Source of the DNA: Sphingomonadaceae bacterium | GTDB taxonomy: Bacteria; Pseudomonadota; Alphaproteobacteria; Sphingomonadales; Sphingomonadaceae | DNA length: 64,000 nucleotides | Assembly (NCBI GenBank): GCA_024236195.1 | Contig: JACKKZ010000004.1 | Span: forward strand, 1 to 64,000 | Direction: 5' to 3' | Shown here: piece after piece, positions 51,017-62,561 of the stretch | How positions within the stretch are numbered: the first letter of the stretch is position 1 | How the letters are laid out: each line of letters begins with the position of its first letter | Position numbers and translations under genes: made by a program | The notes under the pieces: model-generated | The model's database searches: none | Told to the model about the DNA's origin: nothing | Seen by the model: the letters and a program-made list of their open reading frames with translations, nothing else

Positions 51017-53800
51017 ATGGGCGAAGCGCGAGCGATGAAAGCATCCACGCAAATGGAACAGGAGGCCGCAGAACTGCGGCCTGTCCGCGCGCGCCTGCGC
51101 CAGTTGGAACCCGCTAACGCCCCGGAATCCCAACAAGAATCGTCTGATCTCCCTACTTCGCCCAAGGCCCGCCCGGATGAAGCCCCGGAACGTCGCACTG
51201 CGTCACGGCGCAAGAAAGCGCGCGATGAAAAATCGTCCGACCAGATTGAAATCACGGTAAACGATCTGGCCTATGCCATTCCCAGCAATTGGGGATTCAT
51301 GGCGCTGTTTTTCGCTGCAGCCTATCTTTTCGTCGGTTTCGTGAATGTCGCGGTGCCTTCGCTGATGGTGGTCGGCACCGGGATTGCCAGCATTGCCCTG
51401 GCCGCCACCGGGACTTTCTTCGCCAAGCTGGAACGGACCGACCGCTTCTCGCAGGAAATTCGCTGGTCGATGCTCGTTCCCAGCGTTTTTGTACCGATGT
51501 TCCTGTGCGGGCTTACAGTTACCAACTGGATGGCCGCAGGTGGGTTGAAGGGCCAGTGGGCCATTGCCGCCATGGTCTGCATCAATGCGGTGTCTACTGC
51601 GATCATGAGCCGCCGCCTGATCGGTATGTTCGGCAGCATTATCGCATCTTGGGGTGCAGTGGTGATGGCGCTGGGTGATGGCCATGCATATGGCGCTTTC
51701 GCGGCAGCCCTGCTGGTGGCAACGCTGGTTGCCCGCTACCAGTCGCAGCTCGAACATGAGCGGCTAGAAGAAGAACAGAAACAGGAACGCATCCGCAAAC
51801 GCGCCGAAGGCATCCTGCAGGATTACGAAGACACCGGACAGGGCTGGTTCTGGGAAACCGACCGTCGCGGCAATCTGACCTATATTTCCGATTCTGTCGC
51901 CGACGCTATCGGCCAGAAAAAGACCGTGATTGTCGGGCGTCCCTTTGCCGAATTGTTCGATTTGAGTCATGAAAACCGCGAAGGCGAGCGAACGCTCAAC
52001 TTCCACATGTCAGCCCGCAGTGCCTTTACCGAACAGGCAGTAAAGGCAGCGACGAAGGAAGATCGCTATTGGTCGATCAGCGGGCGGCCCGTTTACGACA
52101 GTTTCCATAACTATGTCGGCTTTCGCGGGTCGGGCACGGATCTGACCGAGAAAAAGCGCAGCCAGGAACAGGCATCTCGTCTGGCCCATTATGATTCGCT
52201 GACCGGACTTGCGAACCGGCACCAGATGTCGCTCTCGCTGGAAAAGATCCTTTCCGCACCGCAGCTGATGCAGCGTGAATGTTCCGTTTTCCTTCTCGAC
52301 CTCGACCGCTTCAAGCAGGTCAATGATACGCTGGGCCATCCGGCGGGTGACGCCTTGCTCAAGCAAGTGTCGCAGCGGCTGGAGCGCGTCGTTGGCAAGC
52401 TGGGCCGCGTGGGCCGTTTGGGGGGGGACGAATTCCAGGTGATCATTCCTGGACGCCAGGAACGTGACCGGCTGGCAGCTTTGGCGCAGGAAATCATCCA
52501 GACCCTGTCGCAACCCTATTCGATCGAAGGCCAGCGTGTGGTGATCGGGGCATCAGTCGGCATTTCGATCTGCCCCGAACATGGCGATAATAGCGAAGCG
52601 ATCATTCGTAACGCCGACCTTGCCCTTTATGCGGCCAAGGATGGCGGGCGCGGGCGATACTTCTTCTATGCCAATGATTTACACTCCGCCGCAGAAGAAC
52701 GCGCCCAGCTGGAGCAGGATCTGCGCGATGCGTTGGCGGAGGGCGGGCTGGAACTGCATTACCAGCCGGTCGTCAACACCACTTCGGAACAGATCAGCGG
52801 CTTCGAGGCTCTGTTGCGCTGGAACCATCCGGTGATGGGCTGGATTTCGCCGGAGAAATTCATACCCATTGCCGAAGATACCGGGCTGATTGGCCCGATT
52901 GGCGAATGGGCGATACGCACAGCCTGTGCAGATCTCGCGACATGGCCGGAAAAGGTGCGCTGCGCCGTCAACGTGTCGCCGCTGCAATTCTCCAGCCCAC
53001 AATTGCCCGCAATCATTGCCCATGCCCTGGCCCAATCAGGTATCCATCCTTCACGGCTGGAGCTGGAAATTACCGAGACGGTCTTCCTCAATGATAGTGA
53101 AGGTACCGATCAGATGTTCGCCGCGCTCAAGCAGATCGGCGTCCGCTTTGCGCTGGATGATTTCGGGACCGGCTATTCCTCGCTCGGTTATTTGAAGAAA
53201 GCGCCATTCGACAAGATCAAGATCGACCAGAGCTTCGTGCGTGGTGCAACCGAACCGGGCAGCCGCAATGGCGCGATCATCGCTTCGATCACCAGCCTTG
53301 CCCATGCGCTGGGCATGGATACGACGGCAGAGGGCGTGGAAACCTTGGACGAGCTGGATCTCGTGCGTATGCACGGTTGCAGCCATGTACAGGGCTATAT
53401 CTATGAACGGCCCCTTTCCGCAGCTAACGCTACCAAGCGGCTGGAAACAGGGTTGAATGCCGTTGCGCGCGGACCGCGTTCGGCGCGTGCGTCCCGCCAG
53501 ACCATGCTGCGTAAGGTCGTGCTGGAGCATGGTGGCCAATATTATAACGGCACGATCCGCAATATCTCCGTCACTGGCGCGCTGGTGGAAGGGCTGTGGA
53601 ACGTCCCGGTCGGGACGATCTTCACCATTGCCCTGTCCGATAGCCACATTGTCACCGCCACCAGTCGATGGTGCGAGGATGATCGCATGGGGGTTGAATT
53701 CGCCAAACCACTGGAACGCGATGCCAGCGGAACGATCATCGCTGTCGCCAGTGGCACGAATGGACCCGAAAAACGGTCTTTGCGGGTTGCAAATGAATAG
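51017..53800 (+). CDS. Membrane PAS-GGDEF-EAL-PilZ protein (c-di-GMP turnover)
   Basis: About 927 residues. A charged N-terminal ~90 residues precedes five or six membrane segments (about 95-240). A coiled coil, a PAS domain (~280-385), a GGDEF domain with intact GGDEF at ~469-473, an EAL domain with EALLRW at ~597 and DDFGTGYSS, and a PilZ-like tail (NISVTG near 848) follow. It may both make and break c-di-GMP. In the tail, RQTMLR replaces the usual RxxxR, so ligand binding there is uncertain. The start is ambiguous: ATG 51017, 51035 and 51053 are all in frame without a clear Shine-Dalgarno. Confidence 0.9.
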   Translation: MGEARAMKASTQMEQEAAELRPVRARLRQLEPANAPESQQESSDLPTSPKARPDEAPERRTASRRKKARDEKSSDQIEITVNDLAYAIPSNWGFMALFFAAAYLFVGFVNVAVPSLMVVGTGIASIALAATGTFFAKLERTDRFSQEIRWSMLVPSVFVPMFLCGLTVTNWMAAGGLKGQWAIAAMVCINAVSTAIMSRRLIGMFGSIIASWGAVVMALGDGHAYGAFAAALLVATLVARYQSQLEHERLEEEQKQERIRKRAEGILQDYEDTGQGWFWETDRRGNLTYISDSVADAIGQKKTVIVGRPFAELFDLSHENREGERTLNFHMSARSAFTEQAVKAATKEDRYWSISGRPVYDSFHNYVGFRGSGTDLTEKKRSQEQASRLAHYDSLTGLANRHQMSLSLEKILSAPQLMQRECSVFLLDLDRFKQVNDTLGHPAGDALLKQVSQRLERVVGKLGRVGRLGGDEFQVIIPGRQERDRLAALAQEIIQTLSQPYSIEGQRVVIGASVGISICPEHGDNSEAIIRNADLALYAAKDGGRGRYFFYANDLHSAAEERAQLEQDLRDALAEGGLELHYQPVVNTTSEQISGFEALLRWNHPVMGWISPEKFIPIAEDTGLIGPIGEWAIRTACADLATWPEKVRCAVNVSPLQFSSPQLPAIIAHALAQSGIHPSRLELEITETVFLNDSEGTDQMFAALKQIGVRFALDDFGTGYSSLGYLKKAPFDKIKIDQSFVRGATEPGSRNGAIIASITSLAHALGMDTTAEGVETLDELDLVRMHGCSHVQGYIYERPLSAANATKRLETGLNAVARGPRSARASRQTMLRKVVLEHGGQYYNGTIRNISVTGALVEGLWNVPVGTIFTIALSDSHIVTATSRWCEDDRMGVEFAKPLERDASGTIIAVASGTNGPEKRSLRVANE

Positions 53801-53905
53801 GGCAGTCGCAGTCTTTCAGAAGGTTTAACCATTCTTTCGTATGCAAGCGATAGTTTGGCCTCGTGCCGGAACTGGCAGGATTGAAAAGGAAGTCAGGTAA
53901 GTAGC

Positions 53906-56119
53906 ATGTCGTTCGGCGGTCTGTTTTCAAAGCGTGGAGAAGGTGCCTCACCTGCTGCGGCTGATGCCGAGGGCAAGGCTGTGGCGCCTGTCAAACGCGC
54001 GGATGCAAAACATCGCCTGCAATTGCTCGATCAATTCGAGGAAGCATGCCTTGGCTGGTTCTGGGCCACCAATGCAGAAGGCCGCCTGATCTACATTTCC
54101 GAAAGCGCCGCCCGCAAACTGGGAGCTGATGGCGATCAGCTGATCGGCCGCGCGCTCTCATCCCTGTTCATCCCGGACCAGGACGACAGTGAGGAAAAGG
54201 CTGAGCGCCCGCTGGCTTTCCTGCTCAGCGCGCGCAACTCGATCATGGACCTGCCGGTTCGTATTGCCATTGATGGCAGCGAAGTATGGTGGTCAATCTC
54301 CGGCAAGCCTCAGCTGGATGAGGAAGGCAATTTTCAGGGCTATCGCGGCAGCGCGAAGGATATCACTTCGGTGCGCGAAGCCCAGCGTGATGCCTCGCGC
54401 CTGGCGCAATATGACTCGCTAACGGGGCTGGCCAACCGCCACCGCATGACCAAGCGGCTGACTGCGACCTTGACTGCCTACAAGGCGGCCAAGCGCAGCT
54501 GCGCGCTGATGATGCTGGACCTTGACCGGTTCAAGCAGGTCAACGACACGCTCGGCCACCCGGCCGGGGATGAACTGCTCAAGCAGGTCGCGCAACGGCT
54601 GCAGCGGATTATCGGCAAGACCGGAGAAATCGGCCGTCTTGGCGGCGACGAATTTCAGGTGATCCTGCCTGATATGGATGATCGCGGCGATCTCGGTGAT
54701 CTGGCCGAACGTGTTATCCAGATGGTTTCGCAGCCTTATTCGATTGATGGCAGCCGGGCGATTATCGGGACCTCTGTCGGTATCGCCATTGCCCCTTATG
54801 ACGGGCTTGATACGGAAGAGCTGGTTGGGGCCGCTGACCTTGCGCTTTACGCTGCCAAGGGCGGCGGGCGCGGGCAATTCCGCTTCTATTCCGGTGAACT
54901 CAAGGATGGCGCGCGGCTGCGTCGGCAGATCGAGGAAGATCTGCGCGATGCGATGGTCGGGAACCAGCTGCAGATGCACTACCAGCCGGTCATCAAGACC
55001 ACGTCAAACAAGGTTGCGGCTCTCGAAGCATTGATGCGCTGGGAGCATCCGGATCGCGGCTGGATCAGCCCGGCAGATTTTATCCCGGTTGCTGAAGAGA
55101 CCAACCTGATTGTCGAGCTCGGCCAGTTTGCCTTGCGCCAGGCCTGCCTGGATGCGGCACAATGGCCGGGTGACCTGCGTGTGGCAGTCAATGTTTCTGC
55201 GGTTCAGTTCATGTCCGAAAGCCTGCCCCATGTGGTGCGGCAGGCGCTGCAGGAAAGCGGGCTTGATCCGCGCCGGCTGGAACTGGAAATCACGGAATCG
55301 GTCTTCATCGGTGATGAAACATCCGCGCTCGACATGTTCAACCAGCTGAAAAAGCTGGGTGTTCGGTTGGCGCTGGACGATTTCGGGACAGGCTATTCCT
55401 CGCTTGGCTATTTTCGCAATGCCCCGTTTGACAAGATCAAGATCGACCAGAGCTTTGTCCGTGGCCTGACCGAGCATGACAATAATAACTCGGCGATCAT
55501 CACCGCGATTACCAGCCTTGCCAATGCCCTCAAGATGGAGGTTGTTGCGGAAGGCGTGGAAGCCATGGACGAGCTGGAGCTGTTGCGCGAACTGGGCGTG
55601 GGGCACATTCAGGGCTTCGTCTATTCCAAGGCGGTCCGGCAGGAAGAACTGACTGAACGTTTTGCTGAAGAGCAATTCATCTGGGAGCCGGAAGGACCGG
55701 CCAAGCATCGCGCGGAACGGAAGACCGTGTTCCGCCGCATTGGCGTGATCCACGAAGATCATCGCTATGATGCGGTCATGCGCAACCTGTCTCGGACTGG
55801 TGCGCGGATCGAAGGGCTGCTGCATGTCCCGCTCGATACGCAACTCGTGCTCGATTTGGGCGAAGGCCAGCTGGTCGTTGCTACCGTCCGCCGGTCGCAC
55901 GAACATGCACAGGGGCTGGAATTCGAAACTCCGCTGGTCAGCGACGGGGCAGGGGGGCTGTGTACGCGGCACCGCATTTCGCCCTATGCGCTTGCGGCGG
56001 CAGGTATGCCGTTGGCGGTGCTGCCGGTGGGCGATTATCCGCTGGTTGGCGGCCATGTCGGAGAAGTGCCCAAGACCAAGCCAGCCTTCATGCAGGTTGA
56101 TCTGTCCAAGATGCGGTAA
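53906..56119 (+). CDS. Soluble PAS-GGDEF-EAL-PilZ protein (c-di-GMP turnover)
   Basis: 737 residues and a close paralogue of the preceding gene without the membrane part. PAS occupies about 35-150, GGDEF is intact at ~246-250 (RLGGDEFQV), EALMRW lies at ~374, DDFGTGYSSLGY is intact, and a PilZ-like tail (NLSRTG near 628, KTVFR for the arginine motif) ends the protein. Both catalytic domains look functional. It begins 105 bases after the first gene. The order and sequence similarity indicate tandem duplication with loss or gain of the membrane sensor. Cytoplasmic. Confidence 0.92.
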   Translation: MSFGGLFSKRGEGASPAAADAEGKAVAPVKRADAKHRLQLLDQFEEACLGWFWATNAEGRLIYISESAARKLGADGDQLIGRALSSLFIPDQDDSEEKAERPLAFLLSARNSIMDLPVRIAIDGSEVWWSISGKPQLDEEGNFQGYRGSAKDITSVREAQRDASRLAQYDSLTGLANRHRMTKRLTATLTAYKAAKRSCALMMLDLDRFKQVNDTLGHPAGDELLKQVAQRLQRIIGKTGEIGRLGGDEFQVILPDMDDRGDLGDLAERVIQMVSQPYSIDGSRAIIGTSVGIAIAPYDGLDTEELVGAADLALYAAKGGGRGQFRFYSGELKDGARLRRQIEEDLRDAMVGNQLQMHYQPVIKTTSNKVAALEALMRWEHPDRGWISPADFIPVAEETNLIVELGQFALRQACLDAAQWPGDLRVAVNVSAVQFMSESLPHVVRQALQESGLDPRRLELEITESVFIGDETSALDMFNQLKKLGVRLALDDFGTGYSSLGYFRNAPFDKIKIDQSFVRGLTEHDNNNSAIITAITSLANALKMEVVAEGVEAMDELELLRELGVGHIQGFVYSKAVRQEELTERFAEEQFIWEPEGPAKHRAERKTVFRRIGVIHEDHRYDAVMRNLSRTGARIEGLLHVPLDTQLVLDLGEGQLVVATVRRSHEHAQGLEFETPLVSDGAGGLCTRHRISPYALAAAGMPLAVLPVGDYPLVGGHVGEVPKTKPAFMQVDLSKMR

Positions 56120-56217
56120 ACGCATAGCTCGCAAGGGCTGCTGACATTCCCATTCAGTGTCGCTAAGGGGCGAGGAAAGCGCTGTTGCGCGTCTTTCCCT
56201 TCTTGGTGTCTGATTTA

Positions 56218-58035
<1,818 letters not shown>

Positions 58036-58037
58036 AT

Positions 58038-58097
58038 CCTCCCCCAGCTTGCTGGGGGAGGGGGACCGCCGCGCGCAGCGCGGTGGTGGAGGGGTAG
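58038..58097. repeat. REP-like double-hairpin palindrome after lepA
   Basis: An 11 bp palindromic stem (58038-58048 with 58051-58061, core CTCCCCCAGC) is followed by a second stem CCGCGC-GCA-GCGCGG (58069-58083) and a GGAGGGGT edge. It starts three bases after the lepA stop and may act as a transcript end. The same CCTCCCC-type stem follows ETF-QO at 8.5 kb, so this is a dispersed extragenic palindrome rather than a unique terminator. Confidence 0.7.
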
Positions 58098-58109
58098 GCG
58101 CAGCCTTGA

Positions 58110-58145
58110 TTTCGCGCCAAGCCGCCAAGCCGCCAAGCCGCGAAG
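58110..58145. repeat. Solitary arm of the dispersed inverted-repeat element (copy E)
   Basis: TTCGCGCCAAGCCGCCAAGC and two more GCCGCCAA units. It matches arm b of copies A and B, but I find no inverted partner nearby, so this looks like a decayed or half copy next to the REP palindrome. Confidence 0.65.
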
Positions 58146-58210
58146 GGCAATTGACGCGCCCAGCGTGCCCCTCAAACTCCAGTCAGCAAGACAAGCTCAA
58201 ACCCAACCAC

Positions 58211-58447
58211 TCAAAAGAGCCGATAGTTCGCAAGCGGCAGCCCGTGCTTCTCGACATAAGCGTTCCACCCATCCATCGCTTCACGATTTTCCGCCTGCCA
58301 CGCCGCCTGCCGCGCTTCCTTCACCGCCGCAATCAGACCCTTCTCACACGCCTGCGAAAGATTGATCCCCAACGCCTTGGCTTCCGCGACATAGTCAGCA
58401 TCGAGCGAGACATTGGTGGCCCGGTGGGGGGATCAGGCAATGTTCAT
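58211..58447 (-). pseudogene. CcdA-like antitoxin with in-frame stop at codon 5
   Basis: Reading leftward from ATG 58447: MNIA, then TGA (58433-58435), then an uninterrupted frame. It contains ATNVSLDADYVAEAKALGIN, LSQACEKGLIAAV and the end WNAYVEKHGLPLANYRLF before TGA 58211. This is the full CcdA antitoxin pattern: a DNA-binding ribbon-helix-helix followed by a toxin-binding tail. No other ATG could restore the N-terminus and no CcdB-like frame follows. A point change such as CGA to TGA explains it best. Confidence 0.82.
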
Positions 58448-58465
58448 GCGCAGAGTTTATGCGCA
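58446..58465. promoter_or_regulatory. Repeated ATGCGCA motif at antitoxin start
   Basis: ATGCGCA occurs twice, 13 bases apart (58446-58452 and 58459-58465); each core TGCGCA is itself a palindrome. The first copy overlaps the antitoxin ATG. Such paired palindromes are typical operators for self-regulating antitoxins. Given the broken gene this is probably a relic. Confidence 0.4.
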
Positions 58466-58564
58466 TTGAGAGGAGGGGGCAAGGGCACTGGCTTTCACAT
58501 TGAAAGTTTTCCGGCCGTGAGTCATTGGAGAGTTATCTAATAAGAACTTTGAATAGGTGATCAG

Positions 58565-59500
58565 GTGGATTTCGACGCTCCAATTTATAAAGTTCTCGCA
58601 CACAACGACACTGGACAAGCTGCCGGCCATCAAGGCGGCTTTGTTTTGCCGAAAGATTTGGAAGATTATCTCCCGCTGTTGCGGAACGCGACAAGCCCTG
58701 AGCGGCCTACTGTAGATGTCGCCATAACTGCTGATCTGTTTGCAGGTTCACGCTTCATCGAATCTGTGGAAACCCGCTATCAATACCAGACATGGGGTGG
58801 GGAACGTTCACCTGAACGTCGAATAACAGGCGGAATCTCTAGTCTCAGAAATTTGGCCGAAAAGGATGATATTCTCATCATCGAACGTGGTGTCGAGCAA
58901 GACGATCACTATCGATTCACTCTGATCAAATCGGGGATGCCTGAATACGGTAAACTTATGGCAAGCTTCGCGGGGAAGCGATGGGGGGCAGTAAATTCTC
59001 AAATGCCTCCAATTACTGAAGCGGAAGTCAATGAGGCGGTAGAGCAGCTTCAAGAAAACGCAGAAAGAGAGTTTGCACTCTTTGATCAAGATGCAGGCTA
59101 TAACGAGTCTCGATCCAGACGAATTTCACGGAGTCGTGCATTTCAAAGAATTGTCCGTCAATCCTACCGTGATGAATGCTCGTTGTGTCGCTTGGGATTG
59201 AGGCATCCTGATGGAAGGTCGGAGCTTGAAGCCGCGCATATCGTATCGCGATTTTTGAAAGGAAGCGATGATATTAGAAATGGGCTCTTATTGTGTCGGC
59301 GTCATCACTGGGCCTTCGACAGGGGCCTCGTCGGCGTTTCTGATAACTACAAGATAGTTGTACCGGATAAAGTGATGTCAATTGCGCAGAATGAATCTTT
59401 GGCCGCTCTTGCTGGTCAGGAAATTGCGTTTCCGGCTTTTCAGGAGAGTTATCCTTCGCTCGAAGCACTCGCTTGGCATCGAACCAACATATTGGTTTAG
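58565..59500 (+). CDS. Predicted restriction endonuclease: EcoRII-N-like domain plus HNH
   Basis: 311 residues. Residues ~8-40 contain NDTG (14-17) and GHQGGFVLP (21-29), strikingly like the N-terminal recognition domain of EcoRII (ANDTG...GHQ.G..IP); RRITGG near 85-90 also fits. The C-terminal part is an HNH nuclease: C205-x2-C208, LEAAHIVSRF with H225, RNGLLLCRRHHWAFDRG with N239, C244, H247/H248. It should cut DNA at the site methylated by the nearby Dcm-like enzyme, perhaps CCWGG. The start is GTG 58565 with AGGTGA four bases upstream. Codon use is AT-rich. It converges with vsr, with three bases between the stops. Confidence 0.8.
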   Translation: MDFDAPIYKVLAHNDTGQAAGHQGGFVLPKDLEDYLPLLRNATSPERPTVDVAITADLFAGSRFIESVETRYQYQTWGGERSPERRITGGISSLRNLAEKDDILIIERGVEQDDHYRFTLIKSGMPEYGKLMASFAGKRWGAVNSQMPPITEAEVNEAVEQLQENAEREFALFDQDAGYNESRSRRISRSRAFQRIVRQSYRDECSLCRLGLRHPDGRSELEAAHIVSRFLKGSDDIRNGLLLCRRHHWAFDRGLVGVSDNYKIVVPDKVMSIAQNESLAALAGQEIAFPAFQESYPSLEALAWHRTNILV

Positions 59501-59503
59501 TTA

Positions 59504-59617
59504 CTAGACGCTAGCTTTGAGCCAAGCTTCTAGCTCATCGATCCTTGCTGAAAGTGCCTGTTTTGAGAGTTTCGTTTCGCACTCCCACACGACAGTTGAA
59601 CGAATTCCCATCTCGGA
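59504..59617 (-). pseudogene. vsr: vsr, 3' fragment beyond the IS
   Basis: 38 codons read leftward: SEMGIRSTVVWECETKLSKQ, then ALSARIDELEAWLKASV and TAG. The VVWECE segment is the C-terminal strand of Vsr endonucleases. It continues, in the same frame, the 5' fragment at 60942-61253 once the IS and one copy of TAG are removed. It has no start of its own and is presumably not translated. Confidence 0.85.
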
Positions 59618-59620
59618 TAG

Positions 59621-59647
59621 TGAACCGCCCCGGGATTGCCGGAGGCC
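59621..59647. repeat. IS left inverted repeat (IRL)
   Basis: 27 bp end beginning TGAACCGCCCCGGGATTGCC. It differs from the reverse complement of the right end at one position (C for T). The TAG target duplication lies immediately outside. Confidence 0.93.
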
Positions 59648-59659
59648 AGTTTCATCAAA

Positions 59660-60888
<1,229 letters not shown>

Positions 60889-60914
60889 CGTAGACCCTTC
60901 CTCTCAGGAGTTAA

Positions 60915-60941
60915 GGCCTCCGACAATCCCGGGGCGGTTCA
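60915..60941. repeat. IS right inverted repeat (IRR)
   Basis: 27 bp end finishing CAATCCCGGGGCGGTTCA. It is the partner of 59621-59647. Its last three bases supply the premature TGA that ends the vsr 5' fragment. Confidence 0.93.
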
Positions 60942-61253
60942 TAGTTTGATATGCGTTGAAGCATCTCGTTTCTGGTTTGCACTAATCTTTTCAGACCAAA
61001 AATCTGTGTTCGACTTCGGCAACTTGAAGTACTTGCAGTCATGCCCGTGCCAAAAGCAGCCATGGACAAAAATTGCGCTCTTGTACTTCTTCAAATAGAG
61101 GTCGGGCTTGCCTGGAAGGTCGGAACGGTGGAGACGATAGCGTAGACCGCGCCGATGAAGGGCGATCCTAATCAACACCTCGGGCTTTGTATCCTTGCTC
61201 TTAATGCCTGCCATCATCTGACTGCGCTTTGAGGGTGATACAATATCCGCCAT
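60942..61253 (-). pseudogene. vsr: vsr, 5' fragment (very short patch repair endonuclease)
   Basis: 104 codons beginning MADIVSPSKRSQMMAGIKSK. The Vsr hallmarks follow: DTKPEVLIRIALHRRGLRYR, DLPGKPDLYLKKYKSAIFVH with the catalytic aspartate, and GCFWHGHDCKYFKLPKSN. The frame runs into the IS at 60941 and stops at once. Intact Vsr nicks DNA at T:G mismatches left by deamination of 5-methylcytosine in Dcm sites. The ATG directly follows the methyltransferase stop (TGA-ATG), so translation is coupled. Function is presumably lost because the WEC strand is severed. Confidence 0.92.
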
Positions 61254-62270
61254 TCAGGCAGCTTTAGAAGCAACCCTCTTCTGCGCCAAGGCGGTATAGA
61301 GATGTGGTTTCATTGCATTCGCGATAAATTCGACCACTGGCACGACCACCGCGTTGCCGAATTGTTTGTACGCCTGAGTGTCTGAAACATCAGGCGGAAT
61401 GATCCATTTTCTGTTGCCCTGTTCAAACCCCATCAAACGAGCGCATTCTTGAGGTGTTAACCTCCGAGGCCTTTTGCCTTGCTGCCGGATCAATATTTCG
61501 GAGCCGTCTTTGTAATACCGGGCCGACAATGTCCTTGCTACCTCCTTTGGTCCACAAAGCCCGTAGCCAAAGCCGTTGCCTTTTGCTTCATGCTTGGCTC
61601 GATAGCCTTGCAAATACTCCCAGAGCCGCGGAGTCAGTGTGTATTTTGGGTCCACATCGTGATTGTCCTCCAGGATGGTTTCAAGTTTGGGTGCGGTTTC
61701 TGGAAGAATCAACTTGTTGAAGTTGAAGGTGGTCGGCTCTTTGAAGCCGACAATAAAAATACGCTCGCGTTTCTGTGGGACCCACGGCGCACTTGAGATT
61801 ACGCGATGTTGCACATAATAGCCAAGTTCTTTCTCCAGCACCTGCATGATGGTTGCAAAGGTTTTGCCCTTGTCGTGCCGTTCCAAATTCTTGACGTTCT
61901 CGAGAACGAAAGCTGTCGGCTGATGATGTTTGATAATCTTCGCAGTATCGAAAAACAGCGTTCCCTGAGTGGCATCGAGGAAGCCATGTGGCCGACCAAG
62001 AGCATTCTTCTTGGATACACCCGCAATCGAGAAGGGTTGGCATGGGAAGCCCGCGAGCAGGACATCAAATTCCGGGATCAAGTCCGGATCTTCTGAGAAG
62101 GGGCGAATATCACCTGCCAGTTTGTGATTGTCTCGAAAATTGGTTTGATAGGTCCTTTGTGCGTACTTGTCCCATTCTGACGTGAATACGCAGTGCCCAC
62201 CAATTCCGTCAAAGCCTATACGAAGACCGCCAATACCGGCAAAAAGGTCGATAAAGCGGAAATGGGACAA
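61254..62270 (-). CDS. DNA (cytosine-5-)-methyltransferase, Dcm/EcoRII-like
   Basis: 338 residues from TTG 62270, which has AAGGAGG eight bases upstream; the in-frame TTG at 62291 lies upstream of that ribosome site. Motif I is [13 protein letters not shown], motif [20 protein letters not shown] with the catalytic cysteine, motif [11 protein letters not shown], motif [16 protein letters not shown] and motif [32 protein letters not shown] and [10 protein letters not shown] resemble the Dcm/M.EcoRII subgroup. It should protect the site cut by the HNH protein at 58.6 kb. AT-richer than the chromosome around it. Confidence 0.93.
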   Translation of the reverse strand: MSHFRFIDLFAGIGGLRIGFDGIGGHCVFTSEWDKYAQRTYQTNFRDNHKLAGDIRPFSEDPDLIPEFDVLLAGFPCQPFSIAGVSKKNALGRPHGFLDATQGTLFFDTAKIIKHHQPTAFVLENVKNLERHDKGKTFATIMQVLEKELGYYVQHRVISSAPWVPQKRERIFIVGFKEPTTFNFNKLILPETAPKLETILEDNHDVDPKYTLTPRLWEYLQGYRAKHEAKGNGFGYGLCGPKEVARTLSARYYKDGSEILIRQQGKRPRRLTPQECARLMGFEQGNRKWIIPPDVSDTQAYKQFGNAVVVPVVEFIANAMKPHLYTALAQKRVASKAA

Positions 62271-62561
62271 GGAAGCCTCCTCCTTAGGCAATTTTGCCTA
62301 ACGTGAAACATTAGTGGAACATCATCAAGTGTAATTGGGTAAGTTTGATCGGGATTGGATGAGTTTTCCCCATCAAGACAGCCCGCACCACCGCCGCCAC
62401 GCGCCGTTCCGCGATTGCTGGTGCAATCGCTCCATGCGCCGCGTGACGTCGAACGGGTTCGGCTAGGGCCGACCCGCCGGCCGGATTGCGCGATGCGCGT
62501 GCCGCGCACCGGCTTCTAGCTTGCTGTTTGCTCCGCAAACATCTGCGCTAGGCGCCTTCGC
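62271..62561. other. Intergenic junction right of the R-M island
   Basis: No gene seen. The first ~110 bases are AT-rich (upstream region of the methyltransferase, with CGTGAAACATTAGTGGAAC); the rest returns abruptly to GC-rich sequence near 62380. GTTTGC-TCC-GCAAAC (62526-62540) is a small hairpin downstream of the broken gene at 62562 and may end its transcript. The composition change marks the probable island boundary. Confidence 0.5.

Noticed and set aside
58049..58540. 163-codon plus-strand frame
   Set aside because: It starts inside the REP-like palindrome and runs antisense to the CcdA-like frame. Its residues are a repeat translation without protein character.
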